Shown here piece by piece: positions 1 through 6,898 of a DNA stretch of 9,225 nucleotides; position 1 is the first letter of the stretch, and every line of letters starts with the position of its first letter. Origin of the DNA: an uncultured Collinsella sp. (lineage in GTDB: Bacteria > Actinomycetota > Coriobacteriia > Coriobacteriales > Coriobacteriaceae); assembly GCA_902493835.1 (NCBI GenBank), contig CABURG010000060.1, positions 1 through 9,225 on the forward strand, written 5' to 3'. The translations under genes and the position numbers were made by a program. A model generated the notes under the pieces. That model was not told the DNA's origin. It ran no database searches and saw nothing but the letters and a program-made list of their open reading frames with translations.

Positions 1-28
1 GCTGGGATAGAATGTCGCCGTGGGCCAT
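1..28 (-). CDS. 5' end of a gene running off the left edge (unidentified)
   Basis: Read on the minus strand, an ATG at 28-26 opens nine codons (MAHGDILSQ) before the window ends. It is preceded by a purine-rich AAAGGAAAG stretch whose AGGA core (35-38) lies 6 bases upstream of the ATG, which is a good ribosome binding site. The gene is therefore divergent from the ATPase gene at 118. Nine residues are too few to name a product, and no stop or domain can be seen. The call rests only on the start codon and its ribosome binding site; a chance match is possible. Confidence 0.5.
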
Positions 29-80
29 CGTCTTTCCTTTCGTCGAATATCTAGGCACTGACGATTTTAGGCGATGGCCC
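22..80. repeat. Inverted repeat in the divergent upstream region
   Basis: Bases 22-30 (GGGCCATCG) are perfectly complementary to 72-80 (CGATGGCCC). Counting one G-U pair, the stem extends to 22-33 with 69-80, around a 35-base loop. A smaller nested pairing is possible between 40-44 (TCGTC) and 60-64 (GACGA). The left arm contains the start codon of the minus-strand gene. The repeat could be an operator between two divergent genes or an RNA fold that hides a start site. It is not a terminator, since no T-tract follows either arm. Confidence 0.45.
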
Positions 81-117
81 TCCCTTGCTTCTTACACCAC
101 GACTGTACGCGCCACCG

Positions 118-1095
118 ATGCGCGGATCATACCAGGTAATTATTCAAAATAACCGGGTTCAGTTTAAACTAACCATCAATAGAAATCTGACCATCATCCA
201 AGGTAATAGTGCTACAGGCAAGACAACTCTGCTTGATATGGTGGCGGCCCACGAAGAGCTTGGGGCACAAAGCGGCGTAACAGTAAGTTGCAAAGTGCCC
301 TGTAAAACAATATCTGGAAAATATTGGCGCAGAGATCTCCAAGAGATTTCCAGCAGTATTGTTTTTATTGATGAGGGCAATACTTTTGTTCGATCAAGAG
401 AATTTGCCCATGAAGCAAAACGTAGCTCAAACTACTACGTAATCGTCGCCAGAGAGTCACTGCGCCAACTGCCCTATAGCGTTGATGAAATCTACGGTCT
501 TAAGAACACCAACCGAACCACAACGAAGTATCCCGTTTACTCTCGTGTCTACACCTCTACATATCGTATTTACGATGATACTGAATTTAGAGGCGAGAGG
601 CCCGAGCTTGTCATCGTCGAGGACACAAATTCGGGCTACGAATTCTTCAGTTTGCTATGCAAAAAGAGCAGCATTAAGTGCATCAGCGCGGGAGGAAAAT
701 CAAATATTTGCAACTGCATTATGAACGCACCAGAAAACGACATCCTCGTGATTGCCGACGGCGCCGCCTTTGGACCAGAAATTGCGGAAGCAGCTGCTCT
801 ATTGCGCCGAAAGAACATCAAGCTATTCCTACCGGAATCGTTTGAATGGCTCGTGTTGAAGTCGGGATTATTCAACAGCAAACACATTAAGGACATACTG
901 CTTAACCCCGCCGAACATATCGAAAGCTCAAAGTTCTTTAGCTGGGAGAGGTTCTTTACTGCAGAACTCATCGAATGCTCACGAGACACACGTTTTCGAT
1001 ATGACAAGAGCTGCTTGAACGAGGAGTACTTGAACCCCACCGCCCTTGCAGCTCTTGAGGATACTTTGCCGGAACTTGGCATTACTTCGCACTAA
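118..1095 (+). CDS. Compact P-loop ATPase with TOPRIM-like C-terminal domain, function unknown
   Basis: This encodes about 325 residues from the ATG at 118; an in-frame TTG at 85 would add 11. I prefer the ATG because the MRGSYQV start leads straight into a beta-rich stretch and the P-loop, although neither start has a clear ribosome binding site. Numbering from the TTG, Walker A is GNSATGKT (40-47) and Walker B is SSIVFIDE (90-97). They are only about 50 residues apart, with no ABC signature, so the ATPase core is minimal. The second half has LVIVED (175-180), AGGKSN (202-207) and ILVIADG (220-226). This order of an acidic residue after a beta strand, then a GGK turn, then a strand ending in Asp recalls the TOPRIM fold of OLD-type nucleases, but a full DxD is absent. 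From memory, similar proteins occur in Firmicutes as uncharacterised ATP-binding proteins. Base composition is AT-rich (22 of 60 GC at 121-180), suggesting transfer. No signal peptide or membrane segment is visible. Confidence 0.85.
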   Translation: MRGSYQVIIQNNRVQFKLTINRNLTIIQGNSATGKTTLLDMVAAHEELGAQSGVTVSCKVPCKTISGKYWRRDLQEISSSIVFIDEGNTFVRSREFAHEAKRSSNYYVIVARESLRQLPYSVDEIYGLKNTNRTTTKYPVYSRVYTSTYRIYDDTEFRGERPELVIVEDTNSGYEFFSLLCKKSSIKCISAGGKSNICNCIMNAPENDILVIADGAAFGPEIAEAAALLRRKNIKLFLPESFEWLVLKSGLFNSKHIKDILLNPAEHIESSKFFSWERFFTAELIECSRDTRFRYDKSCLNEEYLNPTALAALEDTLPELGITSH

Positions 1096-3578
1096 AACGA
1101 GAAGTACTCACTGTCGGAGGATAGGTTTGGTCCGAGCCACGGGTCGCCATCGAGGAAGAACTCAGGCCAGCGTTGCATGAACAGCGCCTGTTCACGTTTC
1201 CAGCGGCGAAGCTTTTCCTCGTTGGCCTCTTCCCTGCCGCGCGAGGTGAACTCGTAGTGGTACAGCTCGGCATAGGGCGTAAAGATGGTGCGGTAGCCCG
1301 CCTCCCACACGCGCAGGCAAAAGTCCGCATCGTTAAAGCCGACGGCGAATTCCTCGTTATAGCCTCCGACCTGCTCGAATACGTCGCGTCGCACCATCTG
1401 GCAGGCACCTGTTACGGCACTAAAGTTGCCCGGGCGCACAGCACGGGCAAGATAGCCCTCGCGCTTTGCCGAGAAGTCCTGGTTGGCATGGGCAAGTGCG
1501 CCGCGCACACCAACCAAAATGCCAGCGTGTTGAACAAGATGATCGGCAAAGTAGAGTTTGGCGCCCACCACGCCCGCATCGGGACGCTGCAGATAGCTCA
1601 TCATCTCTTCGATAAAGTCCGGGCTTATAACCTCGGTATCGTTGTTGAGCAGCAGCAGGTAGTCGCCCTTAGCGTGCTCCACACCAAAATTGATGATCTG
1701 AGAGTAATTGAACTCGCCCGGCCAGTACACAACGCGCGCGATGCCCTTGCCTTCTGATGCTGAAGCCACGCGTTCCGGCAGGGTTTCGTAATACGCAAAC
1801 GTCTCCGGGGCTTCGCTGTTGTTCTCCACCAAGACGATCTCGTAGTTGGTATACGTTGTCTTCTGGGCGATCGACATCACACAGGCGTCAAGCGTCTCAA
1901 TGTAATCCTTGGTGGGAATCACAATGCTCACCAGCGGCGCAGGCTCCGGCAGCGCGTAGCGCATGCGATAGACAAACGGCATCTCGGTCTCCTCGACTGT
2001 TCCGCAAATGCCCAGCGCGTTAAAGTGGCGCTGCAGCGCAAGACGACCGGCTTCAATAGCATACGGCTTGCTATCGGCAGAGCCATCGGCGGTCGATCCC
2101 GGATGCACGCGCCAGTGATACAGCACATGCGCAACATGCTCAAACCGCGCGTCCGCCGAAAGGCAGCGAAGCGTCAGGTCGTAGTCCTGGGCACCCGCAA
2201 CGTCTTCCGGGGACGTGCCAATACGATCGATAAGTGTCTTCTCCACCATCAGGAAATGCGTCACGCAGTTATGGCTATAGAGCAGGTCAACGTTGAGCTT
2301 GGTCTTAAAGACCGGCTGGCCCCACTCCCCCGTTTTCTGGAACATGTCCTCGTCGCAGAATAGGACCTGGGGGCGCTCGCCCTCGGCCGCCTTATTCAGC
2401 GCGGAAACATACTGGAATAACGCGTCCGGCTCCAGAATGTCATCGTGGTCCAAGAACGCGATGTAGTCGCCCATCGCTTGCTCAATACCTGCGTTGGTGT
2501 TGATCACAATGCCGCCGTTGCCGGGCAGCCCAATGCGACGAACGCGCTCGTCGTGGGCGCCTGCCGCAAGGTCGGCAACCGCATCCCATTCAGGTGAGGC
2601 ATCCATAAGGAGCAATTCCCAGTTGTCATAGCTCTGGGCTAGCACCGAGTCCAGCAGCTCGCGCAGGTAGACTCGATCGGTCTTGTAGCACGGCACCACA
2701 ATGCTCACGAGCGGCCTATAGGCAAAGGCCGCCGAAGCGACACGCTGGCATGCCAGATCGCCCGGCTTTGCGCGATGCTGCTCAAACCAACGTCGATAAG
2801 CTGCGTCGTCAGCGCGTGCATCCTTCATGCGGTTCCAGCTGTCGTCGACCATGCCGTTGTACAGGCGACCATCCATGGCGCAAAACCCGCTCTGGATCTG
2901 CTCCGTGGGATCGCTCACAATCGCGACAAAATCTCGTATATCCTGAGGCATCTCAACGCTCAGATACGTTTTATTGACGCGGCATCCGTCCTGCTGCGGC
3001 ACATCGACCTGCGACTCAAACACATGCACGGTGGCATCAATCGCATTCATATGCGTATCGAAGATCTGGAGCTCAGGTGCGCACTGGGGGTCTCCCGCCC
3101 AGGCAACCTCATAGCGCCACACCGCGCCGGCGTCTGCCGGCAAATAGCGAATGGCATCGATCTCATAGCGACCGCAGCACTCGCCATGCTGCGCATCGCG
3201 GATAAGCGCACACAGCGCAGGCTTTGCTTTGTAGTTAATCTTGGATTCCAGCTTGGCAATACGACTATCAAGGCGAATAGAGCCCAGCTTTTTGTCGCCG
3301 GACGCAAATGAGACGTCAATTGTAGAGCCGTCCATAAACGGAAGCACCAAGACGAGGAGCTCGCGCTCATAATCGGCAACGGAGGGACAAAGCGCAAGCA
3401 CGGGGCCATGATCGACCGGCAGTGTCAAAGACGGCACGCAAGCGCCATTGGTCGTCGCATGGGCAAAAGTCTGGGAACCCGCCCGCTCAATAAGCGCGCC
3501 GGCATCCTGACCGGCAAATCGAAGCAGGACGAACAGACGACCCTGACTACGGCAAAGCGCCAAACGCTTGATACTCAT
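1092..3578 (-). CDS. Large glycosyltransferase with two family-2 domains (gene C)
   Basis: The 828-residue protein has three parts. Residues 1-285 are a beta-rich region I do not recognise. The first GT2 domain starts near 289 (PLVSIVVPCYKT), with the metal and sugar-nucleotide motif LDHDD at 376-380 and CDED at 408-411. The second starts near 548 (PLVSIVIPTKDY), with LLNNDTE at 643-649, QHAG at 683-686, VTGACQMVRRDVF at 722-734 and GFNDADFCLR at 747-756. The second resembles rhamnosyltransferase-type GT2 enzymes. Both acidic motifs are intact, so the protein probably adds two sugars to a lipid-linked glycan in the cytoplasm. There is no signal peptide or membrane helix. It is last in the operon: its ATG at 3578 directly abuts the TAG stop of gene B2, with GAGAAG just upstream, suggesting translational coupling. 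Its TAG stop overlaps the TAA of the convergent ATPase gene. Sugar specificity cannot be read from the sequence. Confidence 0.93.
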   Translation of the reverse strand: MSIKRLALCRSQGRLFVLLRFAGQDAGALIERAGSQTFAHATTNGACVPSLTLPVDHGPVLALCPSVADYERELLVLVLPFMDGSTIDVSFASGDKKLGSIRLDSRIAKLESKINYKAKPALCALIRDAQHGECCGRYEIDAIRYLPADAGAVWRYEVAWAGDPQCAPELQIFDTHMNAIDATVHVFESQVDVPQQDGCRVNKTYLSVEMPQDIRDFVAIVSDPTEQIQSGFCAMDGRLYNGMVDDSWNRMKDARADDAAYRRWFEQHRAKPGDLACQRVASAAFAYRPLVSIVVPCYKTDRVYLRELLDSVLAQSYDNWELLLMDASPEWDAVADLAAGAHDERVRRIGLPGNGGIVINTNAGIEQAMGDYIAFLDHDDILEPDALFQYVSALNKAAEGERPQVLFCDEDMFQKTGEWGQPVFKTKLNVDLLYSHNCVTHFLMVEKTLIDRIGTSPEDVAGAQDYDLTLRCLSADARFEHVAHVLYHWRVHPGSTADGSADSKPYAIEAGRLALQRHFNALGICGTVEETEMPFVYRMRYALPEPAPLVSIVIPTKDYIETLDACVMSIAQKTTYTNYEIVLVENNSEAPETFAYYETLPERVASASEGKGIARVVYWPGEFNYSQIINFGVEHAKGDYLLLLNNDTEVISPDFIEEMMSYLQRPDAGVVGAKLYFADHLVQHAGILVGVRGALAHANQDFSAKREGYLARAVRPGNFSAVTGACQMVRRDVFEQVGGYNEEFAVGFNDADFCLRVWEAGYRTIFTPYAELYHYEFTSRGREEANEEKLRRWKREQALFMQRWPEFFLDGDPWLGPNLSSDSEYFSF

Positions 3579-4646
3579 CTACACTTCTCGCTTTCCCAGG
3601 GCATTCGCGGCCATGCGCTTACACGCGCCCAGACGCCCAAACCTTAAGACGTCGTAATCGAACATGAGCTTTTTGCACGCACGGGCATTGGGGGCCTTGC
3701 TGGCAAGCGCCGCACGCACCATAGCGGCAACAGACGGGGCACATTGCGTGAGCGCGGCATCGTTGCCCACGGCAGAACCGGCAAGCGCCACGGAAACGGC
3801 AGCAAACACCTTGCCGCAGTCCGAGCCCAGCAACCTGAGCGCATCGTACAGCACCAGATCGCAGAGGAAATATGCCAGGTCATCGGCATGTTGGACATCA
3901 AGACCGTCGCGCTGCCAGTCAGCCAGCACCGCGGAGTAAATCTTCACGTGCTCCAGCAGACGTGTCTCGTCGTCGTAGCGCATGGTGTCCATGAGCGAAC
4001 CCTTGCGCGCCACGCGGTAGTCATACAGCTTGTTCGAGATAAGCGCGGTCTTGCGCGAGCGACCATACACGGCAAAATCGAAAACCTGGTCCTCACCATA
4101 GTTAACGGTTTCGTCGAACACGATCCCGTTGCCCAGCAAAAACTCACGCTTGCAGGCGGTGCGCCATGCAAAGGGGCGAGATGCTTCCTTAAACAGCAGG
4201 TCGGAGCTATAACCTTCAAACGACACATCGCGTGGGCTCAGCACATAGTTAAGCCACGGATACCCCGCCTCCAGCGGATACGGATTCGCGCCAAAGGTCA
4301 AAACGTCGCAGTCCTCGCGCTCAAAGGCATCGACGATCACACGGCATGCATCGGGCGTGAACCGATCATCGGAATCCAAAAACGCGACGATAGGCGCCGT
4401 GGACGCAGCAATGCCTGCATTACGGGCGCTCGACAGGCCGCCGTTCTCCTTATCGACCAGCGTAAAGCGCGCGTCCTTTTCGCAATAAGCAGCCGCGATA
4501 TCGCGCGAACCATCTGGCGAGCCATCGTTGACCAGCACGCCCTCCCAATCGGGCATATCCTGCGCAAGCAGGGAGTCCAGGCACCAGGCCAGGCACTCCT
4601 CCACCTTATAGATGGGAACGACAACGGAAATCTTGGGGGTAGCCAT
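3579..4646 (-). CDS. Family-2 glycosyltransferase (gene B2)
   Basis: The protein has 355 residues from the ATG at 4646. An in-frame GTG at 4652 would add two; the purine-rich AAGAGCGAG between the previous stop and the ATG fits the ATG better. The N-terminal GT-A domain has the opening strand ISVVVPIYK, NDGS at 40-43, ENGGLSSARNAG in the nucleotide-binding half and FLDSDD ending at 94, the metal-binding motif. GEDQVFDF at 184-191 supplies the likely catalytic acidic residues, as in EpsJ-type transferases. The C-terminal 150 residues are helical and lack known motifs. It should transfer one sugar from a nucleotide donor to a growing cytoplasmic glycan. It follows gene A2 closely and its stop abuts the start of gene C. 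It is a distant relative of B1 (5852-6892), sharing the domain plan and the CLDSLLAQ and SARNAGI/CARNAGI segments. The sugar is unknown. Confidence 0.92.
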   Translation of the reverse strand: MATPKISVVVPIYKVEECLAWCLDSLLAQDMPDWEGVLVNDGSPDGSRDIAAAYCEKDARFTLVDKENGGLSSARNAGIAASTAPIVAFLDSDDRFTPDACRVIVDAFEREDCDVLTFGANPYPLEAGYPWLNYVLSPRDVSFEGYSSDLLFKEASRPFAWRTACKREFLLGNGIVFDETVNYGEDQVFDFAVYGRSRKTALISNKLYDYRVARKGSLMDTMRYDDETRLLEHVKIYSAVLADWQRDGLDVQHADDLAYFLCDLVLYDALRLLGSDCGKVFAAVSVALAGSAVGNDAALTQCAPSVAAMVRAALASKAPNARACKKLMFDYDVLRFGRLGACKRMAANALGKREV

Positions 4647-4658
4647 AGTCACTCGCTC

Positions 4659-5777
4659 TTACTGTGCGGCCGGAACGTCATCGGGGTGCGGGTTGTCGCC
4701 GTAGGTGCGCTGATACGTCAGCACGCGCCAGACCAGCGGCAGGCCGCCAATCTTAAAGTAATGCTTAAACGTATTGAGCTTGCCCGGCTTCTTAAAGTCA
4801 AAGCGCAAATCGATATAGGCACGAGGCGACTTGACCATCAGGCGCAAGTCGGTCTCGCCACGCGGATCGAACAGCGACAGGTCAAAGCGACCGGCATCCC
4901 AATCGGCCTTGAGCTCAGACGAGGCTTTCTTCCAAAACTGCTCACGCAGTTCATCGACCAGACGCTCATCATTCCAACGGTACGTATCGACCTTCATGCG
5001 CATTAAAATGCCCTGAAGCTGAGCCTTGAGCTCGGGACGCTCGTCCAAAAAACGTTGCATCTCGGCATATTCGTCGCACACGCAAAACACCTTGTTGGGC
5101 GAATTAACAGAGCTCTTCTCATTGTCCTGGCGATAGCACAGGATGGGGTCCGCAATAAACGCGGCACGCTCGGCGCACGCCCAGACCTTAAAGTTAAAGC
5201 CTGCGTCCTGATACGAGGCGCCCGGCGTGGGAAGGAACCGAATCTGATTGTCGTTGAGGAACTCGCGCCGATAGATGGCAGACCAAATGGAAGGTTTGCG
5301 GTAGAAGATGCCCGGGCGATCGACGGGGCGATACGCAGCGCCCGTCATATGCTCATCGATAATCCCAAACAGTTCACGGCGTTCGCTGGGCGTGGACCAA
5401 TACAGGTAAAAGTCGCCCTTTACCACATCGGCATGCTCAGCATCGGCCTTGGCGACCAGCTTTTGGAGCGAATCCTCAAACATAAAGTCGTCAGACTCAA
5501 GGATGCCCACGTACTCACCGCGCGCCATCTCCAGGCCGCGGTTCATCGAGTCGCCGTAGCCGCTGTTGGCTTTGTCGATCATCTTGACACGGGAGTCGCG
5601 CTCCATGTACTCGCGGATAATCGCCGGCGAGCTGTCGGTCGACCCGTCGTTGATACAGATAATCTCGATGTCCTTGAGCGTCTGCGCAACGGCGGAATCG
5701 AGGCACTCGCGCAGGTAGCGCTCAACATTGCAGATGGGAACAAGCAGCGAAACTTTAGGGGTATCAGAGTTCTGCAA
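4659..5777 (-). CDS. Family-2 glycosyltransferase (gene A2, paralogue of A1)
   Basis: This 372-residue GT2 enzyme starts at a TTG (5777), fixed by a perfect AGGAGG site 5 bases upstream. The GT-A domain shows VSLLVPICNVERYLRECLDS, NDGSTD at 43-48, NSGYGDSMN at 71-79 and ILESDD at 92-97, with Glu replacing the first Asp of the usual DxD motif. KPSIWSA (161-167), FLPTPGASYQD (181-191) and YRQDNEKSSVNS (215-226) are shared with A1 and probably form the acceptor side; Q190-D191 fits the catalytic base position. Over 67 residues across the nucleotide-binding half it matches A1 at 62. Similarity falls to about 65% in the middle and is low in the last 120 residues, apart from a shared K-x-Y-x3-GG patch. 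Expected to act in the cytoplasm on a lipid-linked glycan. The C-terminal divergence suggests a different acceptor from A1. Confidence 0.93.
   Translation of the reverse strand: MQNSDTPKVSLLVPICNVERYLRECLDSAVAQTLKDIEIICINDGSTDSSPAIIREYMERDSRVKMIDKANSGYGDSMNRGLEMARGEYVGILESDDFMFEDSLQKLVAKADAEHADVVKGDFYLYWSTPSERRELFGIIDEHMTGAAYRPVDRPGIFYRKPSIWSAIYRREFLNDNQIRFLPTPGASYQDAGFNFKVWACAERAAFIADPILCYRQDNEKSSVNSPNKVFCVCDEYAEMQRFLDERPELKAQLQGILMRMKVDTYRWNDERLVDELREQFWKKASSELKADWDAGRFDLSLFDPRGETDLRLMVKSPRAYIDLRFDFKKPGKLNTFKHYFKIGGLPLVWRVLTYQRTYGDNPHPDDVPAAQ
5481..5681 (-). repeat. Direct repeat copy 2 (inside A2), paired with 7700-7900
   Basis: Aligned by eye without gaps against 7700-7900, about 25 of 201 bases differ (roughly 88% identity), and 62 of 67 encoded residues match. 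It encodes the nucleotide-binding half of the GT2 domain, from TLKDIEI to ESDDFM. It marks the best conserved part of the A1/A2 duplication and could support homologous recombination that deletes or duplicates about 2.2 kb. Confidence 0.8.
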
Positions 5778-5782
5778 GAGAA

Positions 5783-5788
5783 CCTCCT
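5783..5788 (-). promoter_or_regulatory. Shine-Dalgarno site of gene A2
   Basis: AGGAGG on the minus strand lies exactly 5 bases before the TTG at 5777. It is the best ribosome binding site in the window and justifies the non-ATG start. Confidence 0.85.
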
Positions 5789-5811
5789 GTTGGATAGCGT
5801 GTAACAGGGTT

Positions 5812-5817
5812 ATTTTA
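5812..5817 (-). promoter_or_regulatory. Possible -10 element in the B1-A2 gap
   Basis: The 74-base gap between B1 and A2 is the only real gap inside the cluster. On the minus strand it holds TAAAAT, a fair -10 box, about 35 bases before the A2 start. No good -35 is seen 16-18 bases upstream, where the DNA is GC-rich. Just before it lies an imperfect 7-base stem (5818-5824 with 5837-5843, one mismatch) with no T-tract. A secondary promoter for A2-B2-C is possible but weakly supported. Confidence 0.2.
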
Positions 5818-5851
5818 GCAGCCGAGTTGCGGCGGGCGGCAGCGCTTGGAA

Positions 5852-6892
5852 TTAGATAAAGCGCTCCAGGCAGGCTTTGAGACCGCGAGTCGAAAGATAG
5901 AACAGCGTGGCGTCTGCCATCGATACGCCCGAGGTCGCCGCAACGAGCTTCTGGGCAACACGGCGAACGGCGCCCTTAGCAGGCATATCCGCCCACTCCG
6001 TTCCCAAAAACGTCGTAAGGTCCATGTTGACGCGAGCCGCCACGCGATGGAAGTCATCGGCATCCAAGCGCGCCAGGTCGAACACAATGAGGTCTAAAAA
6101 CCAAGTTATCAGCTCGCCGGGGCACAGGTCCAAAAGACCGTAGGCCGCCCAGTCCTCCAAGACCTCCTCGAGCATCCTCATGTGGGCGTCAAGCTTTTTG
6201 GCGCGAGCCTCGGCACTGTTGAACTCGTGCGTCGCCGATTCGCTCTCCATCACGTAGTGGTAGAACCTGTCCGGCATGACGACGGTCTTGAGGGCAAGCG
6301 CATAGGCTGCAAACTGGAAGACGACGTCCTCACCCAAAGCCAAACCGGGGGCGAAGCGAATGCCTTCGCGATTGAGCAGCTCGCGCGAAAAAGCCGCACG
6401 GCAGGCATAGGGCTGCGCATTCGAATGGAACAGCAGTTGGGGATCACAGGCGCCGAAGATACCAGCTTTGGGGCTCATGAGTTGCTGGACGCGTTTGGGG
6501 GCAGCATCGGCAGGTTCACAGACGCCGCCAAAAACGGCGGCCTCGGCATCTGCAGACTCCATGGCATGCAGCACGCGCTCGACCGTCTGCGCATCGATGT
6601 AATCGTCGGCGTCCACAAAAAAGACGGTCCCGCCCACGGCGGCATCGATGCCGGCATTTCGAGCACACGAGACGCCCGCGTTTTCCTGGTCAATCACCAG
6701 TACGCGATCGTCGGCCTGCGCAATCTGGCGCAAAACGTTCAACGAATCATCAGTCGAACCGTCGTTGACGCAGACAACCTGAATCGAACGCTCAGACTGG
6801 GCCAACAGCGAATCGAGGCATCGCTGAATGGAGCGCGCAGAGTTGTAAACGGGGACGACAATGGTAGCTTTAGGACACGAGGCCTCTCCCAT
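5852..6892 (-). CDS. Family-2 glycosyltransferase (gene B1)
   Basis: The 346-residue GT2 enzyme starts at ATG 6892, six bases after the TAG of A1. The GGGGG and TAGG bases at the end of A1 serve as ribosome binding site. The GT-A domain begins ATIVVPVYNSARSIQ, followed by NDGSTDDS (43-50), ENAGVSCARNAGI (70-82) and FVDADD (92-97), the metal-binding motif. LGEDVVFQF (186-194) is the likely catalytic acidic motif. The remaining 150 residues are mostly helical, with no recognised domain and no clear membrane helix. It has the same plan as B2, but identity is modest and mostly confined to the N-terminal half, so the two probably use different sugars or acceptors. It should add a single sugar to a cytoplasmic lipid-linked intermediate. 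Its end is followed by the 74-base gap before A2. Confidence 0.92.
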   Translation of the reverse strand: MGEASCPKATIVVPVYNSARSIQRCLDSLLAQSERSIQVVCVNDGSTDDSLNVLRQIAQADDRVLVIDQENAGVSCARNAGIDAAVGGTVFFVDADDYIDAQTVERVLHAMESADAEAAVFGGVCEPADAAPKRVQQLMSPKAGIFGACDPQLLFHSNAQPYACRAAFSRELLNREGIRFAPGLALGEDVVFQFAAYALALKTVVMPDRFYHYVMESESATHEFNSAEARAKKLDAHMRMLEEVLEDWAAYGLLDLCPGELITWFLDLIVFDLARLDADDFHRVAARVNMDLTTFLGTEWADMPAKGAVRRVAQKLVAATSGVSMADATLFYLSTRGLKACLERFI

Positions 6893-6898
6893 GCCGAC

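Noticed and set aside
3744..5006. 420-codon open frame on the plus strand opposite B2 and A2
   Set aside because: It lies antisense to two clear GT2 genes; its translation is low-complexity, rich in Arg, His, Ile and Val with no motifs. It is a by-product of GC-rich codon use.
5055..5804. 249-codon open frame on the plus strand opposite A2
   Set aside because: Antisense shadow of A2, with no domain and no ribosome binding site of note.
5818..5843. Stem after B1 as a transcription terminator
   Set aside because: The seven-base stem has a mismatch and is followed by TAAAATAAC, not a T-tract.
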